64,000 bases of DNA, from NCBI RefSeq assembly GCF_003762925.1, contig NZ_RJUK01000001.1, forward strand, positions 186,001 to 250,000. The letters are read 5' to 3'. Below, in pieces: positions 17,716 to 27,612 of this stretch. The stretch is from Marinimicrobium koreense (GTDB lineage: Bacteria > Pseudomonadota > Gammaproteobacteria > Pseudomonadales > Cellvibrionaceae). The notes beneath the pieces are model-generated. The model worked only from the letters and a program-made list of their open reading frames with translations, was not told the origin of the DNA and did not search any database. The position numbers and the translations under genes were made by a program. Each line of letters begins with the position of its first letter. Within the stretch, counting starts at the first letter, position 1.

Positions 17716-20103
17716 TCAGGCAGCGTCGCTAGAACGTTCGCGCAGGCGTCGAGCGGCGCTGACCATGTTGGCCAGGGCGGCTTCGGTTTCCACCCAGCCC
17801 CGGGTTTTCAGGCCGCAGTCCGGATTGACCCAGAGACGTTCCTTCGGTAGCCGTTGAGCCGCCTGCTCCATCAGGGTCACCATGGCCTCGACCGGGGGCA
17901 CATTGGGTGAATGAATGTCGTATACGCCCGGGCCAATGTCATTCGGGTAGGAAAACTGCTCGAAGGCATCGAGCAGCTCACCTTGGGAGCGTGACGTCTC
18001 AATGGTGATCACATCCGCGTCCAATGCCGCAATGGCATCGATGATGTCGTTGAACTCTGAATAACACATATGGGTGTGAATCTGGGTTTCATCGTTCACG
18101 CCACTGGCGCTCAGACGAAACGCCTCTACCGCCCAGTCAAGGTACTCCCCCCAATCTTTCCGCTTCAACGGCAGACCTTCGCGCAGGGCAGGCTCGTCAA
18201 TCTGGATGATCTGAATGCCGGAGGTCTCCAGATCTTTGACTTCGTCCCTGAGTGCCAGGGCGATCTGTCGTGCTGTCACAGAGCGGGGTTGGTCGTTGCG
18301 CACAAAGGACCAGAACAGCATGGTAATCGGGCCGGTCAGCATCCCCTTGACCGGTCTGCGGCTCAGGGACTGGGCGTAGCGGGCCCACTGGGTGGTCATG
18401 GCCCGGGGGCGGGCCACATCACCGTAAATGATGGGCGGCTTCACACAGCGGGAGCCATAACTCTGGACCCAGCCAAACTGGGTGAAAGCGTAGCCGTCGA
18501 GCTGCTCACCGAAATATTCCACCATGTCATTGCGCTCGGCTTCGCCGTGCACCAGTACATCCAGCCCCAATTGCTCCTGGCGAACAATGGCATCGGCAAT
18601 GGCCTGGCGCATACGATTGCGATACTCCACTTCGGACAGTTGTCCCTGCTTGTAGGCTCTGCGTGCCTGACGGATATCATCGGTCTGGGGAAAAGAGCCA
18701 ATGGTCGTGGTCGGAAATTCCGGCAATTGCAGGAGTGCCTGTTGTTTGGCCGACCGCTGCGCAAACCGGCTCTGGCGCTGACTGTCGGTGGGAGAAATGG
18801 CGCTCAGGCGCTCCTGCACCGCCGGGTTGTGGACGCGGCGGGATTCACGCCGGGAGCGCACCGACTGATCGCTGGCCTCAAGTGCAGCCAGTGCGGATGG
18901 AGCCGGCTCTGGTGCCAGTAACTGTTCTAGAGCCACCACTTCGTCGACCTTCTGCAGCGCGAAGGCCAGCCAGCTTTTCAGCTCTGGCTCCAGGGCCTGT
19001 TCCCGTTTCAGGTCCACCGGCACGTGCAGCAGTGAGCAGGAAGGGGCCAGCCAGAGTCGCTCTCCCAGCCGTTCGGCGAGTTCGGCGAGCGTTTCCCGTG
19101 CCGCTCTCAGGTCGGTACGCCAGATATTTCGCCCGTCGATTATCCCCACCGACAGCACCTTGTGTACCGGCAGGCGGTCGACGACGTTCAATAGCTGCTC
19201 CGGTGCGCGCACCGCGTCGATGTGAAGGCCGGCGACCGGCAACTGCACCGCAGTGGACAGGTTCTCGCCGAGGGCGCCGAAATAGGTGGCCAGTAGCAGT
19301 TTGACCGCTCGGTTCTGCAGGCGATGGTAAGTCGGCTCGAAGGCCTGTTGCCAGGCAGCGGGCAAGTCCAGCACCAGAATCGGCTCATCAATCTGCACCC
19401 ACTTGGCGCCGGCATCGGCCAGAGCATCCAGCAATTGCTGATAGGCCGGCAGCAGCGCCTCAAGCAGGCTCAGCCGATCAAAATTGTCCGCTTTTTCTTT
19501 GCCCAGCCACAGATAGCTGAGCGGACCGAGAATCACCGGCTTGACCTGGTGCCCAAGGGCGATGGCCTCCCGGGTCTCATCGATGATCTGCCGATAGCTC
19601 AACTCAAAGGTCTGGTCGGGGTGAAATTCCGGTACCAGGTAGTGATAGTTGGTGTCGAACCACTTGGTCATTTCACAGGCGCTACTGGCCGCGCCGGTCG
19701 GTGCTCGCCCCCGCGCCATCCGAAACAGCGTGTCCAGATCCACCTGTCGGCAGGGCCCCTCGGGCGCCTCCGGGGCGTCAATCGGCTCGCTGCAGCCACA
19801 TTCGGAGTGGGAGCCCGGTTCAGCGCCGGTGTTCCGGGCTTCGGCCCGGTGGCGCACGGGAACATTACCGAGAGTGGCGGACAGGGTCAGGACCTGGTCG
19901 TACCAGGCAAAGTCACCGGTGGGAATCCAGCTCAGGCCGGCATCCGCCTGTTGCTGCCAGTGTCGGCGGCGCAGTGTCCGCCCAGTGTCTTCCAGAGCCT
20001 CCTTGGAGAGGTCGCCGCGCCAGTAGGCCTCCAAAGCCCGTTTGAGTTCTCGGTCGGCGCCGATGCGGGGGAAGCCCAGATTGTGGGTGAGTATCGGGTG
20101 CAT
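17716..20103 (-). CDS. metE: Cobalamin-independent methionine synthase
   Basis: MetE transfers the methyl group of 5-methyl-tetrahydropteroyl-triglutamate to homocysteine in the cytoplasm. The 795-residue product is collinear with E. coli MetE. It has [15 protein letters not shown] at the N-terminus, the core blocks [30 protein letters not shown] and [13 protein letters not shown], and the zinc-site motifs [11 protein letters not shown] and [13 protein letters not shown]. It carries an extra segment of about 30 residues after NVPVRHR (near residues 85-115) that includes SECGCSEP and is absent from the E. coli enzyme. The gene is divergent from metR, its usual activator. Confidence 0.97.
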   Translation of the reverse strand: MHPILTHNLGFPRIGADRELKRALEAYWRGDLSKEALEDTGRTLRRRHWQQQADAGLSWIPTGDFAWYDQVLTLSATLGNVPVRHRAEARNTGAEPGSHSECGCSEPIDAPEAPEGPCRQVDLDTLFRMARGRAPTGAASSACEMTKWFDTNYHYLVPEFHPDQTFELSYRQIIDETREAIALGHQVKPVILGPLSYLWLGKEKADNFDRLSLLEALLPAYQQLLDALADAGAKWVQIDEPILVLDLPAAWQQAFEPTYHRLQNRAVKLLLATYFGALGENLSTAVQLPVAGLHIDAVRAPEQLLNVVDRLPVHKVLSVGIIDGRNIWRTDLRAARETLAELAERLGERLWLAPSCSLLHVPVDLKREQALEPELKSWLAFALQKVDEVVALEQLLAPEPAPSALAALEASDQSVRSRRESRRVHNPAVQERLSAISPTDSQRQSRFAQRSAKQQALLQLPEFPTTTIGSFPQTDDIRQARRAYKQGQLSEVEYRNRMRQAIADAIVRQEQLGLDVLVHGEAERNDMVEYFGEQLDGYAFTQFGWVQSYGSRCVKPPIIYGDVARPRAMTTQWARYAQSLSRRPVKGMLTGPITMLFWSFVRNDQPRSVTARQIALALRDEVKDLETSGIQIIQIDEPALREGLPLKRKDWGEYLDWAVEAFRLSASGVNDETQIHTHMCYSEFNDIIDAIAALDADVITIETSRSQGELLDAFEQFSYPNDIGPGVYDIHSPNVPPVEAMVTLMEQAAQRLPKERLWVNPDCGLKTRGWVETEAALANMVSAARRLRERSSDAA

Positions 20104-20222
20104 AAGGTCCTCGGGATAAAGTGATGGTCGACAAAAAGGGGTTACGAGTCAGTCTCGATGTAGTGGGCGCATTCTCGGTAAAGTGCTACTATGAATCAAA
20201 CGGAGTATTTTCAGATTTACTA

Positions 20223-20235
20223 TGAATTTTATTAA
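20223..20235. promoter_or_regulatory. Candidate MetR-binding site
   Basis: TGAATTTTATTAA matches the MetR consensus TGAANNNNNTTCA except for one base. It lies in the 188-bp region between the divergent metE and metR starts, 57 bases before the metR ATG, where MetR sites are expected. Separate TGAA and TTCA half-sites also occur at 20192 and 20210. Confidence 0.45.
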
Positions 20236-20291
20236 TGTTGGTCCGCTGGCAGTGTTCTCCGGGCCGATTGTCGAGGAGTGAAACCCAATCG

Positions 20292-21212
20292 ATGTTGGAA
20301 ATACGTCATCTGAAAACCCTGGTGGCTCTGCGAGAAACCGGCTCCCTGGTGGATGCGGCCGAACGGGTCCACCTGACCCAGTCCGCGCTGTCGCACCAGT
20401 TGAAGGACCTGGAGAGCCGTCTTGGCGGTGAGCTGTTCGTGCGCAAGAGTCGGCCGGTGCGCTTTACCCCGGCGGGTAAGCGCTTGCTGGCGCTGGCGGA
20501 CGATGTGCTGGGCCGGCTGGAGGACGCCGAACGGGAGGTGCACAAGCTGCTGCACGGCGAGGCCGGTCGGCTCAATATGGCCATTGAGTGTCACAGTTGT
20601 TTCAACTGGTTGATGCCCACCATTGAGCGGTACCGGAATCATTGGCCGGCCGTGGAGCTGGATTTCTCCGGTGGCTTTACGTTTGAGCCGCTGCCGGCCC
20701 TGGTTCAGGGGGATATTGACCTGGTGGTGACCGCGGATCCGCAACTGATTCGTGGGGTGGAGTATGTCCCGCTGTTCGCCTACGAAATGCAGTTCGCCCT
20801 GGGGCGGGAGCACCCGCTGGCGGAGCGTCCCTGGATCGAACCCGAGGACCTGCTGGAGCAGACGCTGATCACCTACCCGGTTGAGCGCAGCCGTCTGGAC
20901 GTGTTCAAACAGTTCCTGGAGCCCGCCGGGGTTGAGCCCGCGTCGGTGCGTACCGCCGAGCTGACATTGATGATGGTGCAGTTGGTAGCCAGTGGACGGG
21001 GTGTTTCGGCACTGCCGAACTGGGTTCTGGCTGAATATGTCGATCAGGCACTGATCACGGTCCGCTCCGCCGGCCCCCGAGGTGTCTGGCCCATTCTGTA
21101 TGCCGCAGTGCGCGAAGCTCAGTTGGATGCGCCGTTCATGCAGGATTTCCTCCGCTTGGCTCGCGAGCACTGTCTCAAGCATTTGACCGGGGTGCGTCGG
21201 GTGTCGTCCTGA
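20292..21212 (+). CDS. metR: LysR-type regulator of methionine synthesis
   Basis: A 306-residue LysR-family protein. It has an N-terminal winged helix-turn-helix (LVALRETGSLVDAAERVHLTQSALSHQLKDLE, about residues 9-40) and the usual substrate domain (about residues 90-295). MetR activates metE and metH with homocysteine as co-effector. The divergent position next to metE, and close similarity to MetR in the motif ECHSCFNWLMP, support this over other LysR members. The ATG at 20292 gives MLEIRHLKTLVAL, the standard N-terminus; an upstream in-frame start would lie within the metE-metR control region. Confidence 0.93.
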   Translation: MLEIRHLKTLVALRETGSLVDAAERVHLTQSALSHQLKDLESRLGGELFVRKSRPVRFTPAGKRLLALADDVLGRLEDAEREVHKLLHGEAGRLNMAIECHSCFNWLMPTIERYRNHWPAVELDFSGGFTFEPLPALVQGDIDLVVTADPQLIRGVEYVPLFAYEMQFALGREHPLAERPWIEPEDLLEQTLITYPVERSRLDVFKQFLEPAGVEPASVRTAELTLMMVQLVASGRGVSALPNWVLAEYVDQALITVRSAGPRGVWPILYAAVREAQLDAPFMQDFLRLAREHCLKHLTGVRRVSS

Positions 21213-21285
21213 TCCAAGTCCTGCTGTGGCGCGTAACAACACGGAACGTCAATAATGACTGAGGCACCAACAGCGGACTTTCCCT

Positions 21286-22512
21286 ATGACAGGCTCCTAC
21301 AATGCGATTCTGGTAATCGCGTCCTACTGCGTGGCGGTGATCGCGTCCTACACGGCCATCTATTTCGGTACCCGGGTATTTCATTTCGACGGGGCTCAGC
21401 GGCGTAACTGGTTGGTCGCTGGCGCACTCTGTCTGGGCACGGGGATATGGTCCATGCACTTTGTAGGCATGAGTGCCTTTGAGATGCCCATGGAAATGAC
21501 CATGTCGTTCAACGCCGGGTTGACGGTCTTGTCCTGGCTTCCGGCGCTGGTGGCGTCGGGGCTGGCACTGCACGTGATCACCTTGCCCCGGGTCAGCGCG
21601 GCGGCCATCGCGGCCGCGTCACTGATTATGGGGGCGGGTATCTTTTCCATGCACTATCTGGGCATGTATGCCATGCAGATGCAGCCGGCGATTCAATACG
21701 ATCCCGTCTGGGTATCGATCTCCGCCGCGATTGCGGTGGGAGCATCCGGGGCAGCGCTGATGATCTGTCGCAAAATCCGCGACGTGCCGGTCCAGTATGC
21801 GGTGTGGGTCAAAGCCCTGGCGGCCCTGGTGATGGGTGCGGCCATTTGTGGCATGCATTACTCGGGGATGGTCGCGGCCATCTACCCGATGGACGGCGCC
21901 ATGGACCAGGGTAACCACCTGCAGGGGAACTGGATGGGGGTGCCCACGGCGATCGTCGTGAGTGGCTTGCTGCTGTTGGCGATCTATGTTGCTTACAGTG
22001 ATCTTCGGGCGCGGGACCGGGCGCGGCAAGCGCAGGAACGGGCTCAGGATCAGGCCCGGCAGGCGGCCTTCTACGATGCCGCCACGGGGCTTCCCAATCG
22101 CAGTCACCTGGAGCGTCAGCTTCTGGAGCGGCTGACCGTCACCGCGCGGGGCGCCCAGCCCGAACCTTTCCTGCTGTTTTATGTTGAGCTGCAGAATCCG
22201 GATGACGCGCAGGTGCTGGAAGTGGCTCAGCAGCTCAAACGCAGTTTCAGTCGCGCCGAGCAGGTGGTGCGCTACAGTAGTGACAGCTTTATGGTTTTGC
22301 ATCAGCCCTTGTCGGGGGAAGAGGTCAAGCGGAAGCTGGTGACCCTCAACACTGCGTTCCTGAGTAACGCCTCGATCGGTCGATGGGGGTGGGGGGTGAG
22401 TCAATACCCGGCATCGGCGAGTAACAGTCGCGGCCTGATGCAGGGCGCGCAGCGAGTGCGGGAGTGGTTGACGCCCGAGGATGCCGCACCGGGCGGGCGT
22501 CAGGTGGCCTGA
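21286..22512 (+). CDS. MHYT membrane sensor with degenerate GGDEF domain
   Basis: A 408-residue inner-membrane protein. Seven predicted helices (about residues 5-240) contain three MHYT-type motifs, MHFVGM, MHYLGM and MHYSGM, which are thought to bind copper and sense O2, CO or NO. A short coiled region with many Arg, Gln and Ala residues leads to a GGDEF-like domain (DAATGLPNRSHLERQL onward). There the active-site loop reads YSSDSF instead of GGDEF, and no EAL domain follows. It is therefore probably not a cyclase; the domain may act as a nucleotide receptor or a partner-binding module. A strong terminator follows. Confidence 0.85.
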   Translation: MTGSYNAILVIASYCVAVIASYTAIYFGTRVFHFDGAQRRNWLVAGALCLGTGIWSMHFVGMSAFEMPMEMTMSFNAGLTVLSWLPALVASGLALHVITLPRVSAAAIAAASLIMGAGIFSMHYLGMYAMQMQPAIQYDPVWVSISAAIAVGASGAALMICRKIRDVPVQYAVWVKALAALVMGAAICGMHYSGMVAAIYPMDGAMDQGNHLQGNWMGVPTAIVVSGLLLLAIYVAYSDLRARDRARQAQERAQDQARQAAFYDAATGLPNRSHLERQLLERLTVTARGAQPEPFLLFYVELQNPDDAQVLEVAQQLKRSFSRAEQVVRYSSDSFMVLHQPLSGEEVKRKLVTLNTAFLSNASIGRWGWGVSQYPASASNSRGLMQGAQRVREWLTPEDAAPGGRQVA

Positions 22513-22534
22513 AACTCGGTTAAAGGCAACGTAC

Positions 22535-22571
22535 AAAAAAGCCAGCACTCACCGAGTGCTGGCTTTTTTGT
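22535..22571 (+). terminator. Rho-independent terminator, MHYT gene / tpx 3' ends
   Basis: GCCAGCACTC (22541-22550), a 3-base loop and GAGTGCTGGC, followed by TTTTTTG; the upstream side has AAAAAA. With A- and T-runs on both sides it can stop transcription of both the MHYT gene and the convergent tpx gene. Confidence 0.9.
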
Positions 22572-22616
22572 TGGGGCGGGGCCGTAGCGTGTTGCGTGGA
22601 CCCCGGAGCGCGCCGA

Positions 22617-23114
22617 TCAGCCAAGAGCCTGAATGGCGGCGTCGTAATCCGGCTCGTCCGCCACTTCGCTGACCAATTGGGTGTAGCTGACCTTACCGTC
22701 CTGATCGACTACGACCACCGCGCGGGCATCCAGTCCGGTCAGCGGGCCCTCGACCATGCGAACGCCATAGCTCTCGGCAAAGTTGGAGCGGAAAGCCGAG
22801 GCGGGAATCACCTGGTCCAGTCCCTCGGCGCCGCAAAAGCGTGCCATGGCAAAGGGCAGATCTTCAGAGACACAGAGAACCACGGTGTTGTCCAGGGCGC
22901 TGGCCTTCTCGTTGAACGAGCGGACCGATTGCGCGCAGGTGGGTGTATCGACGCTGGGGAAGATGTTGAGCACCACTCGCTTGCCTTTAAAGTCACTCAG
23001 ATTGACTTCTGACAGGTCAGTCTTGACCAGAGTGAAGTCAGGCGCCGCACTGCCTTTCGCGGGCAGTTCACCACTGGTTTTAAACGGGTTACCTTTCAAT
23101 GTAACAGTTGCCAT
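22617..23114 (-). CDS. tpx: Thiol peroxidase
   Basis: A 165-residue atypical 2-Cys peroxiredoxin that reduces peroxides using thioredoxin. The peroxidatic cysteine lies in [15 protein letters not shown] (about residue 60) and the resolving cysteine in ARFCGAEG (about residue 94), both conserved in Tpx. The ATG at 23114 ([11 protein letters not shown]) is preceded by CAGGAG at good spacing. An upstream in-frame start would add 23 residues not found in the family. The gene is divergent from the AbgT transporter gene, with a 138-bp spacer. Confidence 0.96.
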   Translation of the reverse strand: MATVTLKGNPFKTSGELPAKGSAAPDFTLVKTDLSEVNLSDFKGKRVVLNIFPSVDTPTCAQSVRSFNEKASALDNTVVLCVSEDLPFAMARFCGAEGLDQVIPASAFRSNFAESYGVRMVEGPLTGLDARAVVVVDQDGKVSYTQLVSEVADEPDYDAAIQALG

Positions 23115-23252
23115 GCTGTGCTCCTGCTGGATGGTGACATGAGAAATCGAACCGGCCTGTGCGCTGGACAGGCCGTAAAACATGCATTACAACGCTGGTG
23201 CGGTGTGATTGCAAGTGCCGCTTACCATTCTTTAACGCAACCGGGATTGTTT

Positions 23253-24794
23253 ATGAGCGTCACTGAGCCCGCTTCTCAAGCCACATCTGGCCCCTTGGCG
23301 GCCATCGCCCGCTGGGGCAATCGATTGCCGGCACCTGCGATGCTGTTCCTGTGGCTCACTCTGTTATTGGTACTGGTATCCGCGGTCGTGGCCGCCTTTG
23401 ATGTATCCACCCGCCTGCCGGGGCAGGATGAGCGTATTGCGGTGCGCAGTCTGCTGAGTGCCGAGGGGATTCGCTGGGCGCTGACTCACACGGTTGAGAA
23501 CTTTGTTTCCTTTGCGCCGGTGGGCACGGTCCTGGTGGCCATGCTGGGTTTGGGGGTGGCCGAGCACTCCGGGCTGTTGCGGGTGGTGCTGGAGCGCCTG
23601 GTGCGGTCCACTCCGCAGGGGCTGTTGAGCTGGATGGTGGTCTTTGCCGGCATTCTGTCCAACCTGGCAATGGATGCGGGCTACGTGGTCCTGATTCCTC
23701 TGGCGGGCCTGATGTTTGCCGCCGCGGGGCGACCGCCCTTGGCGGGTATCGCAGCGGCATTTGCGGGGGTGTCCGCCGGGTACAGTGCCAACCTGCTGAT
23801 TGGTCCGGTGGACGTCATTCTCAGCGGAATGAGTACCGAGGCGGTCGCCATCGTCGCCCCCGAATACACAGTGGGTATTGAGGCCAACTATTACTTTGCC
23901 GCCGTGTCCACCCTGGTGTTGAGTGTGCTTGGAGCCTGGGTGACTGAGCGATGGGTGATGCCCCACCTGGCCAGGAGCGAGGGCCCAGAGCGGCTCGCGG
24001 AAACGGCTCCCGATGAGGAGCACACCCTGTCAATTGCAGAGCGTCGAGGCCTCTGGCTGGTGGCGGTGTGGACGCTTCTGTTTGTTCTGGTTGTTCTTGT
24101 GGCGGCGGTTCCGGAGGGGGCGCCGCTGCGTGACCCGAATAATCCGGGGTTTCTCGGTTCAGCGGCAATGCAAGGCATCGTGGTGTTGATTGCATTCTAT
24201 GCCGGTGTGGCCGGCTGGCTGTTCGGGCGCGTCAGCGGCCGGTATGGCAGCAGCCAGGCGTTGGTGGAGGCCATGGAGGGAACCATGGCGACCATGGCCG
24301 GTTATCTGGTGCTGATGTTCTTTGCCGCTCAGTTTGTGAATTATTTCTCCTGGAGTCAGTTGGGCACCTTGCTTGCCGTCAGCGGTGCCGAGGGACTGCA
24401 AGGCCTGGCATTACCGAACAGTGTTTTGCTGCTGGTGTTTGTCTTTATGGCGGCGTTTATCAATCTGTTTGTCGGCAGTGCATCCGCCAAGTGGGGGCTG
24501 TTGGCACCGGTCTTTGTTCCCATGCTGTTTTTGTTGGGGATCAGCCCGGAGGCGACCCAGATGGCCTTCCGGATTGGTGACAGCAGCACCAACATCATTA
24601 CCCCGCTGATGCCTTATTTTGGCGTGGTGGTGGCGTTCGCTCAGCGCTATAAGCCGGACCTGGGTATCGGCACACTGATGGCGATGATGTTGCCCTACAG
24701 CCTGGTGTTCCTGCTGGGTTGGAGTGGACTGATGCTGGTGTGGTTCTGGCTCGGTTTGCCCCTGGGGCCCGGTGCGTCGATGCTGCTCAATTGA
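23253..24794 (+). CDS. AbgT family transporter
   Basis: A 513-residue integral membrane protein with about 11 helices. AbgT family blocks are visible: ILSNLAMDAGYVVLIPLAGLMF, GVSAGYSANLLIGPVDVILSGMST, FINLFVGSASAKWGLLAPVFVPML and RIGDSSTNIITPLMPYFGV. Members import p-aminobenzoyl-glutamate (AbgT) or export sulfonamides (MtrF). Next to tpx and metR the role is open; folate turnover is a plausible but unproven link with MetE. The ATG at 23253 (MSVTEPASQATSG) gives the normal start; the open frame extends 45 codons further upstream into the tpx leader. Confidence 0.9.
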   Translation: MSVTEPASQATSGPLAAIARWGNRLPAPAMLFLWLTLLLVLVSAVVAAFDVSTRLPGQDERIAVRSLLSAEGIRWALTHTVENFVSFAPVGTVLVAMLGLGVAEHSGLLRVVLERLVRSTPQGLLSWMVVFAGILSNLAMDAGYVVLIPLAGLMFAAAGRPPLAGIAAAFAGVSAGYSANLLIGPVDVILSGMSTEAVAIVAPEYTVGIEANYYFAAVSTLVLSVLGAWVTERWVMPHLARSEGPERLAETAPDEEHTLSIAERRGLWLVAVWTLLFVLVVLVAAVPEGAPLRDPNNPGFLGSAAMQGIVVLIAFYAGVAGWLFGRVSGRYGSSQALVEAMEGTMATMAGYLVLMFFAAQFVNYFSWSQLGTLLAVSGAEGLQGLALPNSVLLLVFVFMAAFINLFVGSASAKWGLLAPVFVPMLFLLGISPEATQMAFRIGDSSTNIITPLMPYFGVVVAFAQRYKPDLGIGTLMAMMLPYSLVFLLGWSGLMLVWFWLGLPLGPGASMLLN

Positions 24795-24796
24795 GG

Positions 24797-24825
24797 TTGC
24801 AATAGGGGGGCAAACTGCGCATAAT
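24797..24825 (+). promoter_or_regulatory. Sigma-70 promoter for 4.5S RNA
   Basis: TTGCAA (24797-24802) and CATAAT (24820-24825) are separated by 17 bases, a strong sigma-70 arrangement about 60 bases before the predicted SRP RNA. Confidence 0.65.
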
Positions 24826-24885
24826 GCGCCCCACTCGACCACAGCCACCGGCTGTTTCAGGGGGATTCCCCCGGCGTCGAGCGAC

Positions 24886-25002
<117 letters not shown>

Positions 25003-25015
25003 TCTCCCCCCTTGT

Positions 25016-25024
25016 TGGTATAAT
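25016..25024 (+). promoter_or_regulatory. Extended -10 promoter upstream of dnaX
   Basis: TGGTATAAT is a perfect extended -10 (TGnTATAAT) about 120 bases before the dnaX ATG. No good -35 is present, as is usual for extended -10 promoters. The rest of the 350-base gap between the AbgT gene and dnaX holds 4.5S RNA and a GC-rich leader. Confidence 0.5.
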
Positions 25025-25144
25025 TCTGTCGTTCCCGTAGGGGCCGAGCGCAGCGGTGTAGACCTGCACCCGCCGTATATATCACCGGGCATCTTCCGGT
25101 ATACTCCCGCCCTGGTTTTGATATTCTGATCCACTGAGGAAGGC

Positions 25145-27259
25145 ATGAGCTACCAAGTCCTGGCCCGCAAATACCGCCCCCGCACCTTTCGGGAAACCGT
25201 GGGGCAGGAGCATGTGCTCCAGGCGCTGATCAACGCCCTCGACCACAACCGGCTTCATCACGCCTACCTCTTTACCGGCACTCGCGGTGTGGGTAAAACC
25301 ACCATTGCCCGGATTCTCGCCAAATGCCTCAACTGTGAGAGCGGCGTCAGCTCCGAGCCCTGTGGTCAGTGCTCCGCCTGTACGGAAATTGCCGAAAACC
25401 GCTTTGTCGATCTGATTGAGGTGGATGCGGCCTCGCGCACCAAAGTGGAAGACACCCGTGAGCTGCTGGAAAACGTCCAGTACGCGCCCACCCGGGGCCG
25501 CTATAAGGTCTACCTGATCGACGAAGTGCACATGCTCTCCGGGCACAGCTTCAATGCCCTGCTCAAGACTCTGGAAGAGCCACCGCCTCACGTCAAATTC
25601 CTGCTGGCCACCACTGATCCGCAGAAGCTGCCGGTGACCATTCTGTCCCGCTGTCTGCAGTTCAACCTGAAAAACATGAACCCGGAGCGGATTGTCCAGC
25701 ACCTGCAGGAAATTCTGGAAAAAGAGCTGGTGCCGTTCGAGGCCAGCGCGCTGTGGCTGCTGGGGCGATCCGCCGACGGCAGTATGCGCGATGCCATGAG
25801 CCTGACCGACCAGGCCATTGCCTACGGCTCCGGGAAAATCACCGAGGCCGAAGTGCGGGCCATGCTGGGCACGATTGACCAGCGGGCCATTTACGAGATG
25901 CTGGCCGCGCTGGCGGTGCAGGATGGCCGGGCGCTCCTCGGAGCGGTAGAGCAAATGTCCGAGCAGGCGCCCGATTATGCGGCCGCACTGGCCGAACTGC
26001 TGGCGCTGCTGCACCGGATTGCCATCGCCCAGGCGCTGCCGGAAGCGGCGGATAACAGCCACGGTGACCGGGACAAGGTGCTCGAGCTGGCCCAGCAGAT
26101 GCCGCCCGAGGACATTCAGTTGTTTTACCAGACCGCCTTGCTCGGCCGGCGAGACCTGCCACTGGCGCCGGATCCGCGCGCGGGGCTGGAAATGGTGCTG
26201 TTGCGGATGCTGGCGTTCAAACCGCAGGGATTGGCCGATATTCCCAAGAAAGCATTACCGCAAGGCGCCAGCGACACACCGGCCAGCCCGGGTGAGCGCC
26301 TGGCCGAGCAGATTCCCAAGCCGGCTCAGGCGGCCGAGACACAGACGGCTCAGACGGCCGAGGCAACGCAGGCTCAGGCCGCCGAACAGATGACGCAGGG
26401 AGCGTCGGAACCAACCCCGACCGCAGCGTCGACCCCGACCCCTGAAGCGACTGACCAGCCTGGTGCGTTGGAGGAGCCCGCCCAGGCCCCAAAGTCGGTC
26501 CCTGATAGCGTCTCCTCGCCGGCTTCCGAGCCGGCCAGCGCCGCTCGGCAGCCGGTCGAGGCCGAGCTCCCGAAAACGCCCGAGCCGGTTCATAGCGAGT
26601 CTCCCAAAGTATCGGAGCAGGCCGCCCCGGCGGCGAGTGCGGCCGCGGAAGAGCCACCGCCCTGGGCCGACGAGGAGGTACCGCCGTTCGATGGCCCTTA
26701 TCAGTCGGCACCCACGGCGCGGGCGCAACCGGCGGATCGGGCACCGAATGAAGCATCAGCGCCGACGACGACGCCGGCGGCACGGCCGAATAATACCGGC
26801 GCTGCAGCCCCGGCTCCCGAGCCCGCCAACGCGGCCCGGGCCAAACCGGCGGTGCCAAAGGTGGCCCTGGAAGAGACCCGTCCGGACAACTGGGCCCAGG
26901 TCTATCTGGGGTTGAGCGCCACCGGCCTACTGCAAAGCACCGCCGCCAACTGTGTGCTGGTGGGGCGGCAGGGCAATGAGCTGAATTTTATGCTCGATGA
27001 ACGTCACAGCGCCATCTACGACGAGAGTCAGCAACAGCGACTGGCGGATGTGCTCAGTGATTACTTTGGCGAGTCGGTGCGCGTGCGTATTCAGCCGGGC
27101 ACGGTCGAGGCCGAGACACCGGCGGCGCAGGCCATGCGGTTGAAGGAAGAGAGCCGGGTCGAAGCGCTTGAAGCCATGAAAAGGGACCCCATCGTGCAAC
27201 AACTGGTCGAACACTTTGGCGCAACGTTGCGCGAAGACACGGTACAGCCCCTGGAATAG
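25145..27259 (+). CDS. dnaX: DNA polymerase III subunit tau
   Basis: The clamp-loader ATPase that holds the replicative polymerase together. The 704-residue protein has Walker A GTRGVGKTT near residue 45, four zinc cysteines in CLNCESGVSSEPCGQCSAC (about residues 64-79), DEVHMLS near 126 and the sensor block LLATTDPQKLPVTILSRC. A long low-complexity Pro/Ala/Glu linker follows (about residues 370-610). The C-terminal domain V, which binds the polymerase alpha subunit, begins near RPDNWAQVYLGL. No A-AAA-AAG slippery site is visible around the end of domain III, so a frameshifted gamma product is not evident. The gene starts an operon with ybaB, recR and rnd. Confidence 0.96.
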   Translation: MSYQVLARKYRPRTFRETVGQEHVLQALINALDHNRLHHAYLFTGTRGVGKTTIARILAKCLNCESGVSSEPCGQCSACTEIAENRFVDLIEVDAASRTKVEDTRELLENVQYAPTRGRYKVYLIDEVHMLSGHSFNALLKTLEEPPPHVKFLLATTDPQKLPVTILSRCLQFNLKNMNPERIVQHLQEILEKELVPFEASALWLLGRSADGSMRDAMSLTDQAIAYGSGKITEAEVRAMLGTIDQRAIYEMLAALAVQDGRALLGAVEQMSEQAPDYAAALAELLALLHRIAIAQALPEAADNSHGDRDKVLELAQQMPPEDIQLFYQTALLGRRDLPLAPDPRAGLEMVLLRMLAFKPQGLADIPKKALPQGASDTPASPGERLAEQIPKPAQAAETQTAQTAEATQAQAAEQMTQGASEPTPTAASTPTPEATDQPGALEEPAQAPKSVPDSVSSPASEPASAARQPVEAELPKTPEPVHSESPKVSEQAAPAASAAAEEPPPWADEEVPPFDGPYQSAPTARAQPADRAPNEASAPTTTPAARPNNTGAAAPAPEPANAARAKPAVPKVALEETRPDNWAQVYLGLSATGLLQSTAANCVLVGRQGNELNFMLDERHSAIYDESQQQRLADVLSDYFGESVRVRIQPGTVEAETPAAQAMRLKEESRVEALEAMKRDPIVQQLVEHFGATLREDTVQPLE

Positions 27260-27282
27260 GGGCGCTATTGATGAGGTGAGTT

Positions 27283-27603
27283 ATGAAAGGTTTGGGCGAT
27301 TTGATGAAGCAGGCCCAGGAAATGCAGGCCAACATGCAGAAGATGCAGGAGGAGTTGGCCCAGGCGGAAGTCACCGGGCAGTCCGGCGCGGGTCTGGTCT
27401 CAGTGGTGATGACCGGGCGCCACGACGTGCGCACCGTCAACATCGATGACAGCCTCATGAGCGAAGACAAAGAAGTCCTTGAGGACCTGATTGCCGCGGC
27501 GGTGAACGATGCGGTACGTAAAGTGGAAGCCAACAGTAAGGAAAAAATGGCTAACATGACCTCCGGCATGGGCATTCCGCCCGACTTCAAAATGCCGTTT
27601 TAA
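27283..27603 (+). CDS. ybaB: Nucleoid-associated protein YbaB/EbfC
   Basis: A 106-residue DNA-binding dimer: [25 protein letters not shown] forms the long first helix, and the central [26 protein letters not shown] is the conserved strand region. It is 23 bases after dnaX and 9 bases before recR, the standard dnaX-ybaB-recR order. It binds DNA broadly and is often linked with RecR function. Confidence 0.95.
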   Translation: MKGLGDLMKQAQEMQANMQKMQEELAQAEVTGQSGAGLVSVVMTGRHDVRTVNIDDSLMSEDKEVLEDLIAAAVNDAVRKVEANSKEKMANMTSGMGIPPDFKMPF

Positions 27604-27612
27604 GAGGCGACT

